64,000 nt of DNA from Channallabes apus (GCA_030522415.1 CM060127.1:2481114-2545113), one strand, 5' to 3'; shown: positions 35,266 through 46,439, counted from the stretch's first letter. Program-made: numbers and translations. The notes: generated from the letters alone by a model not told the origin.

Positions 35266-35416
35266 AAATACAGCACATTTTAACAGAATTGGATTAATAA
35301 AATTAGAATTTTGTCTTGACAGTTAAACTAGTGAGATCTTGAGAAGGCTGCAAAGAAAATGTTGCAGGGTCTTCTTATATTTTTAAAATGATTGACAACA
35401 AATGATATTACTAATA

Positions 35417-35625
35417 CTATGCAATTTTTATTTTATTTGTGTAGCACTTTAAACAATTGCAATTGTCGCAAAGCAGCTTTACACAATCAAAAGAAAAATA
35501 TGGAAACTTTGGCAAGTTGGCGATTTTGGCAAGTAAAAACTCCCTTAAATCGCAATAGGAAGAAACCTTAAGGGGAACCAGACTTAACAGGGAACCCATT
35601 CTCACTTGGGTGAATACTACTACTA
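35417..35625 (-). mobile_element. 5'-truncated CR1/L2 LINE 3' end
   Basis: On the minus strand it reads ATGGGTTCCCTGTTAAGTCT, AAGGTTTCTTCCTATTGCG and AGCTGCTTTGCGACAATTG. This is the same 3' UTR type as the LINE at 17010-22695, but more diverged. Confidence 0.75.
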
Positions 35626-35809
35626 CTACTACTACCACTACTACTACTAATAATAAAAGTTTCTATAAAACAATCTAAAAGCAGGACCCGCCACCATGAC
35701 AACACACTTGTCTGATAAAATGATCTGTTCACATCTAATCAGAACCGTTCAGACTGCGAGACTGAACACACCCATTGTGGCCGTGTCCTGGGAGGCGGGG
35801 TCAGACACA

Positions 35810-35817
35810 TATATAAG
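35810..35817 (+). promoter_or_regulatory. Beta-globin TATA box
   Basis: TATATAAG lies about 72 bp before the ATG. CACCC-like ACACACCC (35766-35773) and the GC box GGAGGCGGGG (35791-35800) lie just upstream, fitting KLF/Sp binding in globin promoters. Confidence 0.75.
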
Positions 35818-35888
35818 TGACATAAGAAGACAGAAATGACAGGACTCCTAGTACTTCAGCAGAACATTCTGAAACCCCAAAAGTCAAC

Positions 35889-36610
35889 ATGGTTGCGTGG
35901 ACAGATTTCGAGCGCACTACCATCCAGAACATCTTTTCCAAGATCGATTACGAGTCTGCTGGTCTCCAGGCACTGACAAGGTACGTTCATGTAAATATCT
36001 ACAACTAGAACCAAATAAGTATTCAGGTAAATATCTTGAGAACGCTTTATAAAATTCTAATGACGTTTTTTCAATGCTACTCAGGTGTCTGGTCGTGTAC
36101 CCATGGACCCAGAGGTATTTCAGTAAATTTGGAAACCTGTATAACGCCGCTGCCATCGCAGGAAATCCCAATGTTGCTGCCCACGGCTTGACTGTAATGC
36201 GTAGTCTGGAGAAAGCTGTGAAGAACCTGGACAACATTAAGGGCACCTACGCTGAACTGAGTGTGCTGCACTCTGAACAACTGCACGTGGATCCCGATAA
36301 CTTCAGGGTGCGTCTTCATTTTACTTAAGACTCATTTATATCCTAATTTACACTTAAATTTCCTTATTTGTCCTAATTTCTTTATCACTAATACACTGGC
36401 AGCTTTACACTTAATCTACTCGAATCATCTGTTTTCTACCTGGACTTGTGTTCATTGTGTTTCCCCTGTTTCCTCCTCCAGCTGCTGGCTGATTGCATCA
36501 CCATTGTCGTTGCCTCGACCCTGGGTTCTGGCTTTACAGCTGAAGTGCAGGCAGCTCTGCAGAAGTTCCTGGCTGTCGTCGTCTCCGCACTTGGAAAACA
36601 GTACCATTAA
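35889..36610 (+). CDS. hbb: Hemoglobin beta subunit
   Basis: Exons 35889-35980, 36085-36307 and 36482-36610 have the canonical beta-globin lengths (92, 223 and 129 nt), giving 147 codons plus TAA. Both introns have GT-AG borders, and Arg31 is split at the first junction. The distal histidine is His64 (VAAHG) and the proximal one His93 (LSVLHSE). Position F9 is Ser, as in most fish beta chains, and the C-terminus is GKQYH, so the residues linked to a strong pH effect are kept. The N-terminal WTDFER and FSKIDYE pattern resembles embryonic or cathodic fish beta chains more than the main adult type; this is inference from memory. It pairs with alpha chains in red cells. The gene is divergent from hba. 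No defect is seen. Confidence 0.96.
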
Positions 36611-36652
36611 ATGCTGAATATGTTTTAAACTGACCCTGTACATGTGAATGCA

Positions 36653-36658
36653 AATAAA
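36653..36658 (+). promoter_or_regulatory. Beta-globin polyadenylation signal
   Basis: AATAAA lies 42 bp after the stop codon. Confidence 0.8.
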
Positions 36659-36824
36659 TGTTCACAGAAAAAAACAAAGAGTTGTATTTTCGATTATATT
36701 AACTGAATTGCTATGTGATATTTTACCATAACTCTTAAAAAACTTAATACAAAATATTAATATATATGATCAGAAATGTCTAGATTTTACCTGGATACTG
36801 TAGCAAACTGCTTTAGTGTTATCA

Positions 36825-37036
36825 AAGAAGCGGGGTACACCCTGGACAGGGTGCCAATCAATCGCAGGTCTTTGGACTGTGGGAGTAAACCAGAGAACCC
36901 ACAGGAAACCCACCATGCATGTGGAGAACATGCAAACTTCATGCACACAGAGGCAGGGATTAAACCTGGCCGGGAATTGTCCCCGGACCCTGGATGTGCA
37001 AGGGGACACTATTAACCACAAAGCCACCTTTCCACC
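36825..37036 (-). mobile_element. Truncated tRNA-derived SINE
   Basis: This minus-strand copy contains the common core (CATGTTCTCCACATGCATGG, ACAGTCCAAAGACC) and a decayed tRNA-like head near 36990-37030. It belongs with the copies at 22790, 43019, 62840 and 63430. Confidence 0.7.
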
Positions 37037-37370
37037 TTAGGCTATTCTGTATAGTATTAATTAGATTTTTTGTCTAGACCTTGATTAAACCAACGACATA
37101 CAGTACAGAGGGATGTCAGCAAGCTACAGTGCATACACTCCTCATTTCAATAGGTGTGTGGTGCAAGCCGTTCACTCAAAAAAATGTGTTGGATTTAATG
37201 AACATTTTTATGGCAACAGGTTCCACGTAACTATGTGCTGTTGAGTTTAAGTAACATTATCTATTTCAGTAAACTTAAGTTTTTTATGTAAACATAATGT
37301 AATCTGGTTTAGTTGAATCAAATTAACAATCTTGTTTTTATCTTAAACTATTAACTTAAGTTCAACTGAA

Positions 37371-37375
<5 letters not shown>

Positions 37376-37437
<62 letters not shown>

Positions 37438-37438
37438 A
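37376..37438. repeat. (AT)n tract followed by T-run
   Basis: An AT dinucleotide tract runs directly into a thymine run. Confidence 0.95.
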
Positions 37439-37752
37439 ACATACAACCAAAATAAAAATCAGTTTTTTTTGGTTTGCATTACTTTATTTCAGTCAGTGCA
37501 TTAATTTTACACATTTTTACCATTTGTAAAACATCTGTACACTGTAAGCACTTTCACTGTTAACTGTAACTTAGATATACTGAAGTCTTTAATTCCACAC
37601 ATTTTTAACAAGAATTATGTACAAAATCTTGTGCAAAACTCAGTAAATACTGTCTCAATGTGTTTTCTTACTCTTTTAAGTAAAATAAATAAATACAGTA
37701 ACAAATGATTTGGTCAAAATCTACATCTTTAAAGTTACTTTCCATTTTCTTT

Positions 37753-37851
37753 TTAAAAGCACACTGTTAAAAGCTTTGATCTGGATGTGTGAAATGAACC
37801 ACAGTCTTTGCACAGCCACTTGAGGGACTCCGGAGGCATAACACCAAAACT
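37753..37851 (-). CDS. Candidate terminal exon with CxxC-like motif
   Basis: On the minus strand an acceptor (TTTTTCCTTTCACAG) leads into 32 codons and TAA. The peptide begins SFGVMPPESL and contains WLCKDCGSFHTSR, which looks like half of a zinc finger. A plausible first exon with a consensus donor lies at 42140-42235 on the same strand. The gypsy element at 38159-41931 sits between them, in what would be the intron. The product is unknown; this could be a host gene or a domesticated or multicopy element gene. Confidence 0.35.
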   Translation of the reverse strand, partial: SFGVMPPESLKWLCKDCGSFHTSRSKLLTVCF

Positions 37852-38431
37852 CTGTGAAAGGAAAAAGTCACCAATTATTATTATTTAATTATTTTATGTT
37901 TTTTGAAGAAAAAAAAAAAAGGAAAACTGCCAATTACTGTAACTGATTTGGATGACCTAATCAAAAAGCTTACTTAGCAAAATGCCACCTTATTTAAGAT
38001 GCATTATATGTGTTTATTTCTGCTTTTTTTTTATTTGATATTAATGCTACACCATTATTAAAGCAATTATTGGTAATTAATACTAAACCAAAGGACAAAA
38101 GAACTATTTGCACACTACTATCTATTTACACATAAATGGAGAGATTGCTACTTATTAATGTCGTGTTATGCGTAAGGGTTCACGGCGCAGATATCAAGTA
38201 ACACCAAACTGCTTTATTTTTCCACCATACATACCCGGGAGAATGTTAACGTTTCTCCCCTCCAGCACCACTTCACAATAACAGTCTCTGCATCACATTA
38301 AACACCACCACATCTCCCTTCTTTAGCTTCACAGCTTGCATTTACTAAATAACTAAATAACTAAATAAGTCTTTATATGACCAAATTAAAATTTTAACTT
38401 CAATGAACTGAAACTCCCCTCTTCCCACCTT

Positions 38432-38905
38432 TCACAAATCCAGTCTCTTTGGTTTGCATACCAGTCTGCCAAACCTAGTTCTAGCAGGAATGGGTGAAAC
38501 ACACTCTTGCAACTTTTCTGGGGACTTGTGAGCAACTGGGTCACCCACAGATGGCTCTGCTGGCTGAGATTGTATACACGGTGACGGTGTAGAGTTTGAA
38601 GTCTCTGACAAAGGAATAAGATGGCGTCTGTTCCTCCTGATAGTGCCTGTTGGGCTGTTCACAAGATACGAACGTGGTGTGGTATGTGTCGAAACCACTG
38701 TGCCTGAGAACTTATCAGTTGAAACCCACACCGGTTGTCCTGGCTCCAGAGGATTTAACTCCTTCACACGATGTCTCCTATTGAAGTCAGAAGTGTCCCG
38801 TAGCCGTCTCTCCCTTTCTTTGCTGTCGACGACTGAGCGATCTGGAAGATCTGGGGGGAGCAGTGATGGATGCTGCGGGAGTGGCGTGCGAAGTCTCCGT
38901 CCCAT
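38432..38905 (-). pseudogene. Gypsy-1 integrase C-terminal region
   Basis: This segment encodes the basic C-terminal part of the integrase, including a PGQPVWVSTDKFSG-type turn and TPRSYLV. It is in the same frame as the RNase H/integrase segment but separated from it by a stop at 38951-38953. There is no chromodomain. Confidence 0.8.
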
Positions 38906-38950
38906 GAGGAGTTGGGCTGGACTATAGCCGTTAGATAAAGGAGTAGCTCG

Positions 38951-40201
38951 TTAAGCTAAAAGTGCAAGGTAAGGGTCTTGAGTTTTTTTCAGCATCAGTT
39001 TCACAGTCTGCACTTGGCGCTCAGCCTCACCATTGCTCTGCGGAAATCTTGGGCTACTGGTGATGTGTTTGAACCCGTAGGCTGCTGCAAATTCCGTGAA
39101 CTGTTGGCTTGAGAACTGAGGACCGTTATCGCTATAGAACAGTTCAGGAATACCATGCCGTGAGAAGATTGATTTCAGATGCACAATTACATCTACTGAT
39201 CGGCTTGGTGTTAGCGTTGCTATCTCTACAAATCTCGAGTAATAGTCCACTACTAGTAGGTAGACGCTGTTATGAAGTGTGAACAAATCTGCACCTACAT
39301 TCTGCCAAGGTCTCTCTGGTACTTCACTGGACATGAGCGGCTCCACCGGATTGGATCGTTCTTGAATGCACCTTCTACAGTTTTTCACCAGGTCATTTAA
39401 CTGACTGCTCAAACCTGGCCACCATACAGACTCTTTAGCTCGCTCTCTGCACTTTGTCATCCCTTGATGTCCCTCATGAAGTGAATCTAGGACTGTGTTG
39501 CGCATAGCTGTGGGAATAACAAGTCTGGAGCCTCTGAGTAGCAGTCTGTCTTGCACAGTGAGTATCGCCCTTTCTGGCCAGTATGCTTTCACTGGCCCTG
39601 AGAGCTGGCTGTGATCTGGCCACCCTCGCTGACAGAATGTCATAACTTCTGCACAAACACTGTCCTCCTCGAGCTGTTCTTTGATTTTTGAGAGGTACGT
39701 TGGGCTGGCAGGTAGGGTGTTCAGAATCGAGTCTACATAAATATTAGTGTCTTCCATTAAACTTTTGTCTGATTCACTGCTGTTAGCACCCTGACTAACC
39801 GGAGCACGAGAAAGTGTGTCAGCTGTCAATAGATCTTTACCTAGAGTGTGGTAAATGGAGTAGCTGTATCTCATAAGCCTGAGTCGAAATCTCTGGATTC
39901 TTGGAGGAAGTTCTGTTAGAGCCTGATGGCCTAATAAACTAACGAGTGGCTTGTGGTCAGTCTCTGGGAGAAAGTGTCTCCCCACGAGAAAGTCTCTGAA
40001 ACGCTCACACCCCCAAGTCAATTCCAGGGCCTCCTTCTCCACCTGCGCATATCTCTGCTCGGTCTCTGTCATAGAGCGTGATGCATATGCTACCGGTCTC
40101 CACTGTACTCCCTCTTTCTGCAGAAGGACTGCACCCAATCCATAGGATGATGCATCTGCTGACAATTTTAGCTCTTTGTTTGGGTCGTAGAGAGTCAACA
40201 C
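38951..40201 (-). pseudogene. Gypsy-1 RNase H and integrase
   Basis: In 416 residues it shows RNase H motifs (LSADASSYGLGAVL, ETDHKPLVSLL, DTLSR), an HHCC-like zinc finger (HEGHQGMTKC, CRRC) and the integrase core with Asp in GADLF, Asp in YSDNGPQF and Glu in SNGEAERQ. A single in-frame stop near 40307 separates it from the RT segment. These enzymes would degrade template RNA and insert the cDNA. Confidence 0.88.
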
Positions 40202-40306
40202 AGGAGGTGAAGTGAGGTCCGTTTTTAGCTGATCGAACGCTTTTTGTTGTGCATTACCCCAAATCCAGTGGTTTTTCTTTGAGAGAAGATCCCGCAGTGG
40301 CTTGTC

Positions 40307-41044
40307 CTACGCTAAGTCTGGGATAAATTTCCCCAGCTGATTAACAATCCCAAGGAAGCTGCGAACCTTGCCTGTGTTCAATGGTGCTTTCATGTGACAT
40401 ACTACTCCCTGTAGTCCTTCCAGGATCATGAACATCCGTCTCTGAAAATGCTCAGGGGCTGACGCTATACCGAACGGCAATCTGTGAAAGAAATAGCGTC
40501 CAAAAGGGGTTATAAAAGTCGTATATTTCGCTGACTCCGGAGACAGGGGAATCTGCCAGAACCCTCTGTTTGCATCTAATTTGCTGAAGACCTGAGCACC
40601 CGCAAGAGAGCCAAGAGTCTGTTCGACTGATGGGAGGATGTATTTCTCTCTGCACACTGCTTCGTTGAGGTGTGTAAGGTCTACGCAAATACGCACTGAA
40701 CCATTTTTGGCTGGTACCGGAACCATGCCGGAACACCAATCGATCGGCTCTTCGATTTTGGAGATGACCTCGAGTCTCTCCATCTTCTCTAGTTCTGCCT
40801 TCACTCTTCCTAGTAAAGGGATAGGAACCCGTCTTGGCGTTGCAAGGGAAAAAGGAATCGCGTTTGGCTTTAATTTGATAGAGTATGGCTGTTGAAACAA
40901 CCCTAAGCCCTGACACAACTTTGGGTATGACCTTTCAAGTACCGTTTTCTCTATGCATTCTGCTCTAGCTACTAACTTGAGCTTAACACTGGCAGGTCTG
41001 CTAAGAAGAGCTGTGTGCAAGTCTTTTATGACAGACTTTTTCAT
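40307..41044 (-). pseudogene. Gypsy-1 reverse transcriptase with deleted active site
   Basis: The N-terminal RT blocks are clear (IPLLGRVKAELEKM, VRICVDLTHLNEAV, FSKLDANRGFWQIPL, PFGIASAPEHFQRRM). Immediately after GVVCHM the sequence jumps to a region normally about 60 residues later, so the YxDD-type catalytic pair is absent. The frame resumes with VRSFLGIVNQLGKFIPDL. The element cannot make active RT by itself. Confidence 0.88.
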
Positions 41045-41684
41045 TAATTTTCATTTGTCCTCTGCATAACCTCTCCGTGTATGCACCTATAACTGACAGT
41101 GGAGTACAACCTGGGCCTAATAGTAATCGGTCTGCTTTAGCCAGATGGATATTTTTGTCCGCTATAGTGCCATAGGTCTGTGCGGAAATTACTGTGACAT
41201 CAGCACCTGTGTCGATCTTGAATCTCACTTTGTGACTTCTGATGGTCAAATCTGCATACCAGGGATCAGCTCCTGCACTGACTGAGCCTAAGTCTACAGT
41301 TTCGCTTGCTTGTTGTACTCTTTGATTAAACCTTGCCCTCTCATATATAACGTTCTTCCGTGGCACAATGTATACTTCAAAAGAGTCCTTTACCGTTTTA
41401 TACTGTTGTCTTTCTGCCTCAGACAGAGCTTGACCTCGCAGTATGTCGTCTGCTTCATCTCCCATGCAGTAAATCAATGTGTTCACTTGGTTAGCTTCGG
41501 AGCTTATGTGGAGATTGCTAGCTAAACGGAATCGTTCAAACCTCCGTATCCACCTTTCCCAATCTTGTGGCTTTGTGAAGTCAAACGGTTCGGGAGGCTG
41601 AATAGTGAATGTGGCGTTCGGTGGTGCGTTAGCTGTTAGCTGGTGCGGCTGCATGCCTGGCATGCTAGCACCGTCCTCGTCCAT
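41001..41684 (-). pseudogene. Gypsy-1 gag-protease remnant
   Basis: The N-terminus is a gag-like domain (WERWIRRFERFRLAS, LIYCMGDEADDIL). It joins directly to a retropepsin with the active-site motif KIDTGADVTVIS. The zinc knuckles usually found between them are missing. It overlaps the RT segment in another frame. Confidence 0.85.
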
Positions 41685-42139
41685 CTTTCGGAAAAGAAAA
41701 AAAGTTTTTTTTTTTTTTCGCTCTCACGGTACAGCTTCATTGCGCTTACTTGTACTCCCGCCACACTTCTGACACCATGTCGTGTTATGCGTAAGGATTC
41801 ACGGCACAGATATCAAGTAACACCGAACTGCTTTATTTTTCCACCATACATACCCGGAAGAATGTTAACGTTTCTCCCCTCCAGCACCACTTCACAATAA
41901 CAGTCTATGCATCACATTAAACAACACCACAATTAACAATTTTTATGGGATAATTGATATTGTTTCCAAGTGCAACAAGTGGAAACATTACATAGGAACA
42001 ACAACGGAATGCAGATTGACTAATAATTATATGAAAACAATGTCAATTAAACATGAAATACATCTGGATTTTATGCAAATCTGTAATTTACAACTCTAAT
42101 CTTTTAAAATCTCAATATAAAGTCAGCAAAGTTTCTTAC

Positions 42140-42235
42140 CTGTGTCTCCACGTGAACTGCACAAAATGGCGTTAATTAGAAGAGAAGTGTAAACCATGTG
42201 CGTTCTGTATGCGCATGCGCCAATATATAGCTCCC
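42140..42235 (-). other. Candidate first exon with consensus donor
   Basis: On the minus strand the sequence ends ACACAG|GTAAGAAAC, a good donor. The preceding stretch has an ATG but may be untranslated. It would pair with the exon-like segment at 37753-37851 across the gypsy insertion. Confidence 0.35.
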
Positions 42236-42528
42236 CCTGCTGATCAAGGTGTGGTACTGCAGAAGCAACACAACTGTATTTCATTCATTTAACGCAGTGG
42301 TTCTCAAACTTTTTCTGTCATTCCCCACTTAAGGGGGTGAGCGAATTTTCAAGCCCCACTTGTCAACAAAATGACAACGAAATTGGCCAAGTTTACTGTT
42401 TATTGAAATATCAATTTCTAAACCAATAAGATCAAACAACACCAAGTTCAAAATAGATCAAATACACGTGCAATTGTTATAAAAGGCTTACGTTGTCACA
42501 TATCTTTGCATAATTGACCCCATGTTTA

Positions 42529-42849
42529 TTAGCTGCTCAGCAATCGTTTGTAGTTTTTTTTGCACTGGCCAATTCTGTATGCAACTTTGAATGAAGCCAT
42601 TTGTGCTTTGCTGTCCACTGATTCAGATGTTACCATGTGATTATCCTGCTGTCTGTATTCTGCCAGCTGTCTTTGAAAGAAGTCGAGTGGCTTATTAACG
42701 TGACTGGAGTGTGTTGTCTCTAAGTGTCTTCCTAATTTGTTGGGTCTCATGCGGTCTGCTGCCAGCGGTATAAGACACGAAACACAAACGGGTCTCTCTT
42801 CTGCCCCCACCATCCCCACCATGAATCCAAGCTCAAGATACGCTTCATT
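42529..42849 (-). pseudogene. hAT transposase N-terminal fragment (ZBED5-like)
   Basis: About 105 residues contain a BED-type zinc finger (RPVCVSCLIPLA, KLGRHLETTHSSH) and the following DFFQRQLAE helix. This is the start of ZBED5/SCAND3-type transposases. The N-terminus is cut by the nested element beginning near 42850, and the rest of the transposase is missing. Confidence 0.75.
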
Positions 42850-43018
42850 AGGGGTGGGCGATATAACCAAAATCTTCTATCACGGTAGAAGCAATTTCCT
42901 ACCTCGATAACGATATATATCACAATATAGCAATTTGTATCTGAAAATGCATGAATAAAAATTCAAACACAAAGAAACTGTTTTACATAATGTAATTTTA
43001 TTTAAACTGTGAATTGCT

Positions 43019-43404
43019 GGGCGCCACGGTGGTGTAGTGGTTAGCACTGTCGCCTTGCACCTCCAGGGTCCGGGTTTGATTCCCGGCCAGGCTCGATTCC
43101 CGTCTCTGTGTGCATGGAGTTTGCATGTTCTCCCCGTGCTTGGTGGGTTTCCTCCGGGTACTCTGGTTTCCTCCCACAGTCCAAAGATATGCAGGTTAGG
43201 CTAATTGGCGTTCCCAAATTGCCCGTAGTGTGTGAATGGGTGAGTGTGTGTGTGTGTGTCTGTGCCCTGTGATGGATTGGCACACTGTCCAGGGTGTACC
43301 CTGCCTTGTGCCCGAAGCCTCCTGGGATAGGCTCCAGGTCCCCCGCGACTCTGATCATAGGATAAAGCGTTATAGAAGATGAATGAACGAATGAATGAAT
43401 GTGA
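43019..43404 (+). mobile_element. tRNA-derived (mermaid-like) SINE, best copy
   Basis: The head GCCACGGTGGTGTAGTGGTT and TAGCACTGTCGCC provides a box A, with box B near GGTTTGATTCC. The body has CATGTTCTCCCCGTGCTTGG and GTTTCCTCCGGGTACTCTGG. The tail is GAATGAATGAATG. It is inserted in the nested hAT fragment. Confidence 0.85.
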
Positions 43405-43426
43405 ATTGCTGAGGTTTGCTGAATAT

Positions 43427-43612
43427 TCATTTGGATTTCAGATGATAGAAAAGGTTTGACGTGTTTCCACCGCTTGTTAAAACAGTGCACTTGCGTACCT
43501 TGCAAATCACGTTCATCTCATTCATATCACTTTTCTTATATCCAAACCAATTCCACACCACAGACGATGCACCTTTTTTCTTTACAATCTCCTCGTTGTT
43601 CGGTTTTGTCAC
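43427..43612 (-). pseudogene. BED-finger fragment of a ZBED1-like hAT transposase
   Basis: The peptide contains SVVWNWFGYKKSD, VICKVRKCTVLT and GGNTSNLFYHLKSK. This is a BED zinc finger of the ZBED1 type with an altered first Cys pair (CKVRKC). Only the N-terminal region remains, abutting the SINE. Confidence 0.7.
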
Positions 43613-44220
43613 AAGTAAGTAAACTCACTGCTGCTGCACCGTCTTCTTCCATTGTTGAAGTGTATGTGAAGCCAAACACATCAAAAGTGGGACGAAACCG
43701 CGGCACCCGATTGAACCAAATATCTGCACAAATACAGCGCAGCGCGACCATCTGGACAGCGCAGTGATGATCTGGTTTATTTGCGCAGCCCGTTGGATCG
43801 CGCAGCGCCGCTCGAATCACAAACCTGCGCAAACCACTGTGTTTTATTTAAAAACAATTAAAAATGTCAGGACTGTTTAATTGTTTCCGTCTTGCCATGT
43901 CTGTTTTGTACGTGCGCATCCCAGCGGGGTAAAATGTACTTTGATGGTCGGCGCGGTCTATTTCTGTCAGAGTCACGCAGCGCTGCCCAGTGGGTCGCGC
44001 AGGTTTCAATTCAATGTCTTGTATTAATGTTCCATTTATTTGTGTGTGATTGTTTAGTTTTGAGCGTACGCTCTTCATTATCAATAAAGAAAAGCATGAA
44101 TTAGAATAGGTACTTTCCTGTTATTTTCCACTAATTTCCTCCCGTTCATTGCGCCCCACCTGTCATGTCTGTATTCCCCACTAGTGGGCGCCCCACACTT
44201 TGAGAACCACTGATTTAACG

Positions 44221-45353
44221 TAAGTCAGTTGTCTAAATGTGAAAATTACTTTTTAGAATTTCGCCAAAACAAATATTTAAATTTTAAAGCATAAACTGAT
44301 GAATTCGAATATTTCATTTTTCTGAAATAATTTAAAAATTCTCATTATATTTATACAACTACATTTGGTGAAACATCTCTAAATTCCACAAATTCATCAT
44401 GACTAATTGCATGTGAAGTATATTTGCATCATATGAAAAATTGCTTGCTCACTTTTTTTTTTACTTTTAATGAAATTATTGGTATTTTAAAATATCACTT
44501 TTGACAATCTGCTACACATTTTCATTGGTTTAGACTTGTCATTATCAATATTACCCTTAAACCGGTATTTTAAATCAAACTTCAACATGGATTAAAACTA
44601 TTCTGCAATTAACATATTCCAATACATTAATAACACAGTAAGTGAAACTAATTTAATAAAGTATTGTATTTTCTGTCTATATCTCTGACTGTCTGTATGT
44701 CTGTCATTCTGACAGAATTTAATGAAACTTTGACAGTCTTTAGTTATTTGCCATGAATTAAATCAAAATGTTGAGCAAAAGGGAAGTTATGAGCAGTTTG
44801 ATTATAAACTGCACATTTTGACTGCGCATGCGTGGGCGTACCTTACTGTACATCGTCTGCCAGATTACTTTGGACAGTTTAAAATATAGATTTTAACAGT
44901 GTACTGCTCATGTGTCAAAGGGTAAATGCTTTTAAATGCTGGACACAATTTAATAAAAAAATGTATATTAAAATATTGATATGACTTAGATATCTACCAG
45001 AAGTGGTGAAGTACCTGCACCATAAATTAAATTAAATTGGTAAGTAAAAGTGATGTTATGAACAGTTATGTGCCATAATAAGTGAAGGAGTTGTAAAGAT
45101 GAACCAGAAAAGGTACATTTTAAGGATACTAGAAAGGTTCAGTACTGTATGTCAGATTGCAAACCCAGGTTCTAAGTCAGCAGCCAGTCACATGTCTGAA
45201 TGAATGTATGCTTCAGTACTATTTGTTCCCATATCAGCCAGTTACTGTAGATCTAAGCATTCTGGTCCATGTTTTCGGACATGCTAATGTCAAGCAAAAA
45301 GTGTGCTCATGTTTTTGTTCTTCAGAAGTAAAATTTACTTATTAGATAAGTTG
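44221..45353. other. AT-rich interval, no gene
   Basis: I see no coding sequence, TE termini or RNA gene here. Confidence 0.5.
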
Positions 45354-45737
45354 TGTCAAAGATGGACTAACCTGAGGTGACCAGAAGACGTAGCTTTAGC
45401 GGTTAGCCCAATGTAGCGTGGAGGATAAACCCAAACGCGGAAAGAAGCGAGTAGGCAGGATAACCACGCGATTTAGTCTAAGGACTCTCACAAAAGCGGA
45501 GCAAGGGAAAAACACAAATTTAACCCGCGTCCTATAGATACACACACAATAGCAAAAGACAGATGAACCAACTGGTGAGTACTCACGGTTTGCTGAAACA
45601 ACAACTGTAACCGACATGGGCCGAACTCAATGACTGAGCGGTAAGCCATCGTTTGTTTACCTCTTTTATACTTCCTGGTTTGGCGCCCGTCTTACTTCCG
45701 GGTCCTAGTGCCGGGCGCAGATTGAGTGTGCATGACA
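45354..45737 (-). repeat. Gypsy-2 3' LTR
   Basis: On the minus strand it runs from TGTCATGCACACTC to TTTGACA. The purine tract ACAGGGGGGTAC lies directly upstream of it. Confidence 0.92.
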
Positions 45738-46191
45738 GTACCCCCCTGTCCAGGACTGGCTCCTGACGGTCCTGGGGTGGAGGATACCCATTGACGGTAG
45801 TCCCGAATTAGCTCAGGGTCGAGAATGAACCGGGCCGGGATCCAAGATCGTTCCTCGAGTCCATAGCCCTCCCAGTCCACCAGGTATTGCGTACCTTTGC
45901 CCCGAGGGCGCGAGTCGAGGATTCCGCGCACGGTGTAGGCGGGACCGCCGTCGATGATCCGGGGAGGAGGAGCTGGGGGGGTGGGTGGAATCATGGGTGA
46001 GGTGATGAAGGGCTTGAACTGGGATAGGTGGAATACTGGGTGGATCCGGAGCGCCGCAGGCAGCTGGAGCCGGTAGGTGACAGGCTTAATTCTGTGGGTG
46101 ATGTGGTATGGTCCAATGAGTCTGGGGGAAAGTTTCTTTGACTCGGTGTGGAGGTGGAGGTTTTTTGTGGAAAGCCATACCTTGTCACCTA
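45738..46191 (-). pseudogene. Gypsy-2 integrase C-terminus with chromodomain
   Basis: The segment carries the GDKVWLSTKN (GPY/F-associated) fold and a chromodomain (TVRGILDSRPRGKGT, YLVDWEGYGLEERSW). Chromodomains are diagnostic of chromoviruses and direct integration toward particular chromatin. The frame extends a little into the LTR (to 45692). Upstream it stops being gypsy at the TA where the large element is inserted. Confidence 0.88.
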
Positions 46192-46439
46192 CAGTGGTTA
46201 CAAAATTGGAATGGCGATCTCGCCGCGTATACCGCCGTTTAAAGGCAACAGCGGCCAAAATAAATCAGTTGCATTTCAAAGTCATTCGTAAAATGGCCGC
46301 CAGGTGGCGCAAAGTGACATTTTCATTCATCGCAGTAAATACAACAGTGATGGAAATTTCCACAACAAATATGAAAAATCTGAACCAGAGCTATTAATGT
46401 GTACTGTACAATAATGAGTAAAAAAAAATTATAGTAGAT

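Larger units (their letters stand above)
33077..35760. other. Alpha/beta globin intergenic region
   Basis: This divergent spacer must contain any shared control elements. No gene is seen. It holds a direct repeat (33425-33600 and 35125-35265), ATT/TTA microsatellites near 33310 and 34680-34740, a retroposon tail at 34840-34895 and a LINE 3' fragment at 35417-35625. Confidence 0.6.
38159..41931 (-). mobile_element. Short Ty3/gypsy retrotransposon (gypsy-1)
   Basis: Two 154-bp LTRs (38159-38312 and 41778-41931), TG...CA on the minus strand, flank degraded gag-pol. The target duplication ATTAA is perfect (38154-38158 and 41932-41936). A purine tract (AAAGAAGGGAGA) abuts the 3' LTR. Large internal deletions have removed the nucleocapsid region and the catalytic core of the reverse transcriptase. 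Confidence 0.95.
42850..43840 (-). mobile_element. Nested second hAT-like fragment
   Basis: The left part GGGGTGGGCGATATAACC, with CGATAACGATATATATCAC, is the typical end of another fish hAT family. Its BED finger is at 43427-43612. The right boundary is approximate, and the target duplication is not resolved. Confidence 0.5.
42295..44212 (-). mobile_element. hAT element of the ZBED5/SCAND3-like group, with nested insertions
   Basis: Terminal CAGTGGTTCTCAAACTTTTT is matched by an inverted right end (TTTGAGAACCACTG). An exact 8-bp duplication ATTTAACG flanks it (42287-42294 and 44213-44220). It carries a transposase fragment on the minus strand, a second hAT fragment and a SINE. Confidence 0.93.

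Noticed and set aside
36261..36617. 118-residue plus-strand ORF over beta-globin intron 2 and exon 3
   Set aside because: Out of frame with the globin exons and spans the intron; the three-exon globin model explains the region.
43041..43505. 154-residue minus-strand ORF
   Set aside because: Mostly the antisense of the mermaid-like SINE, whose similar ORFs recur in every copy.
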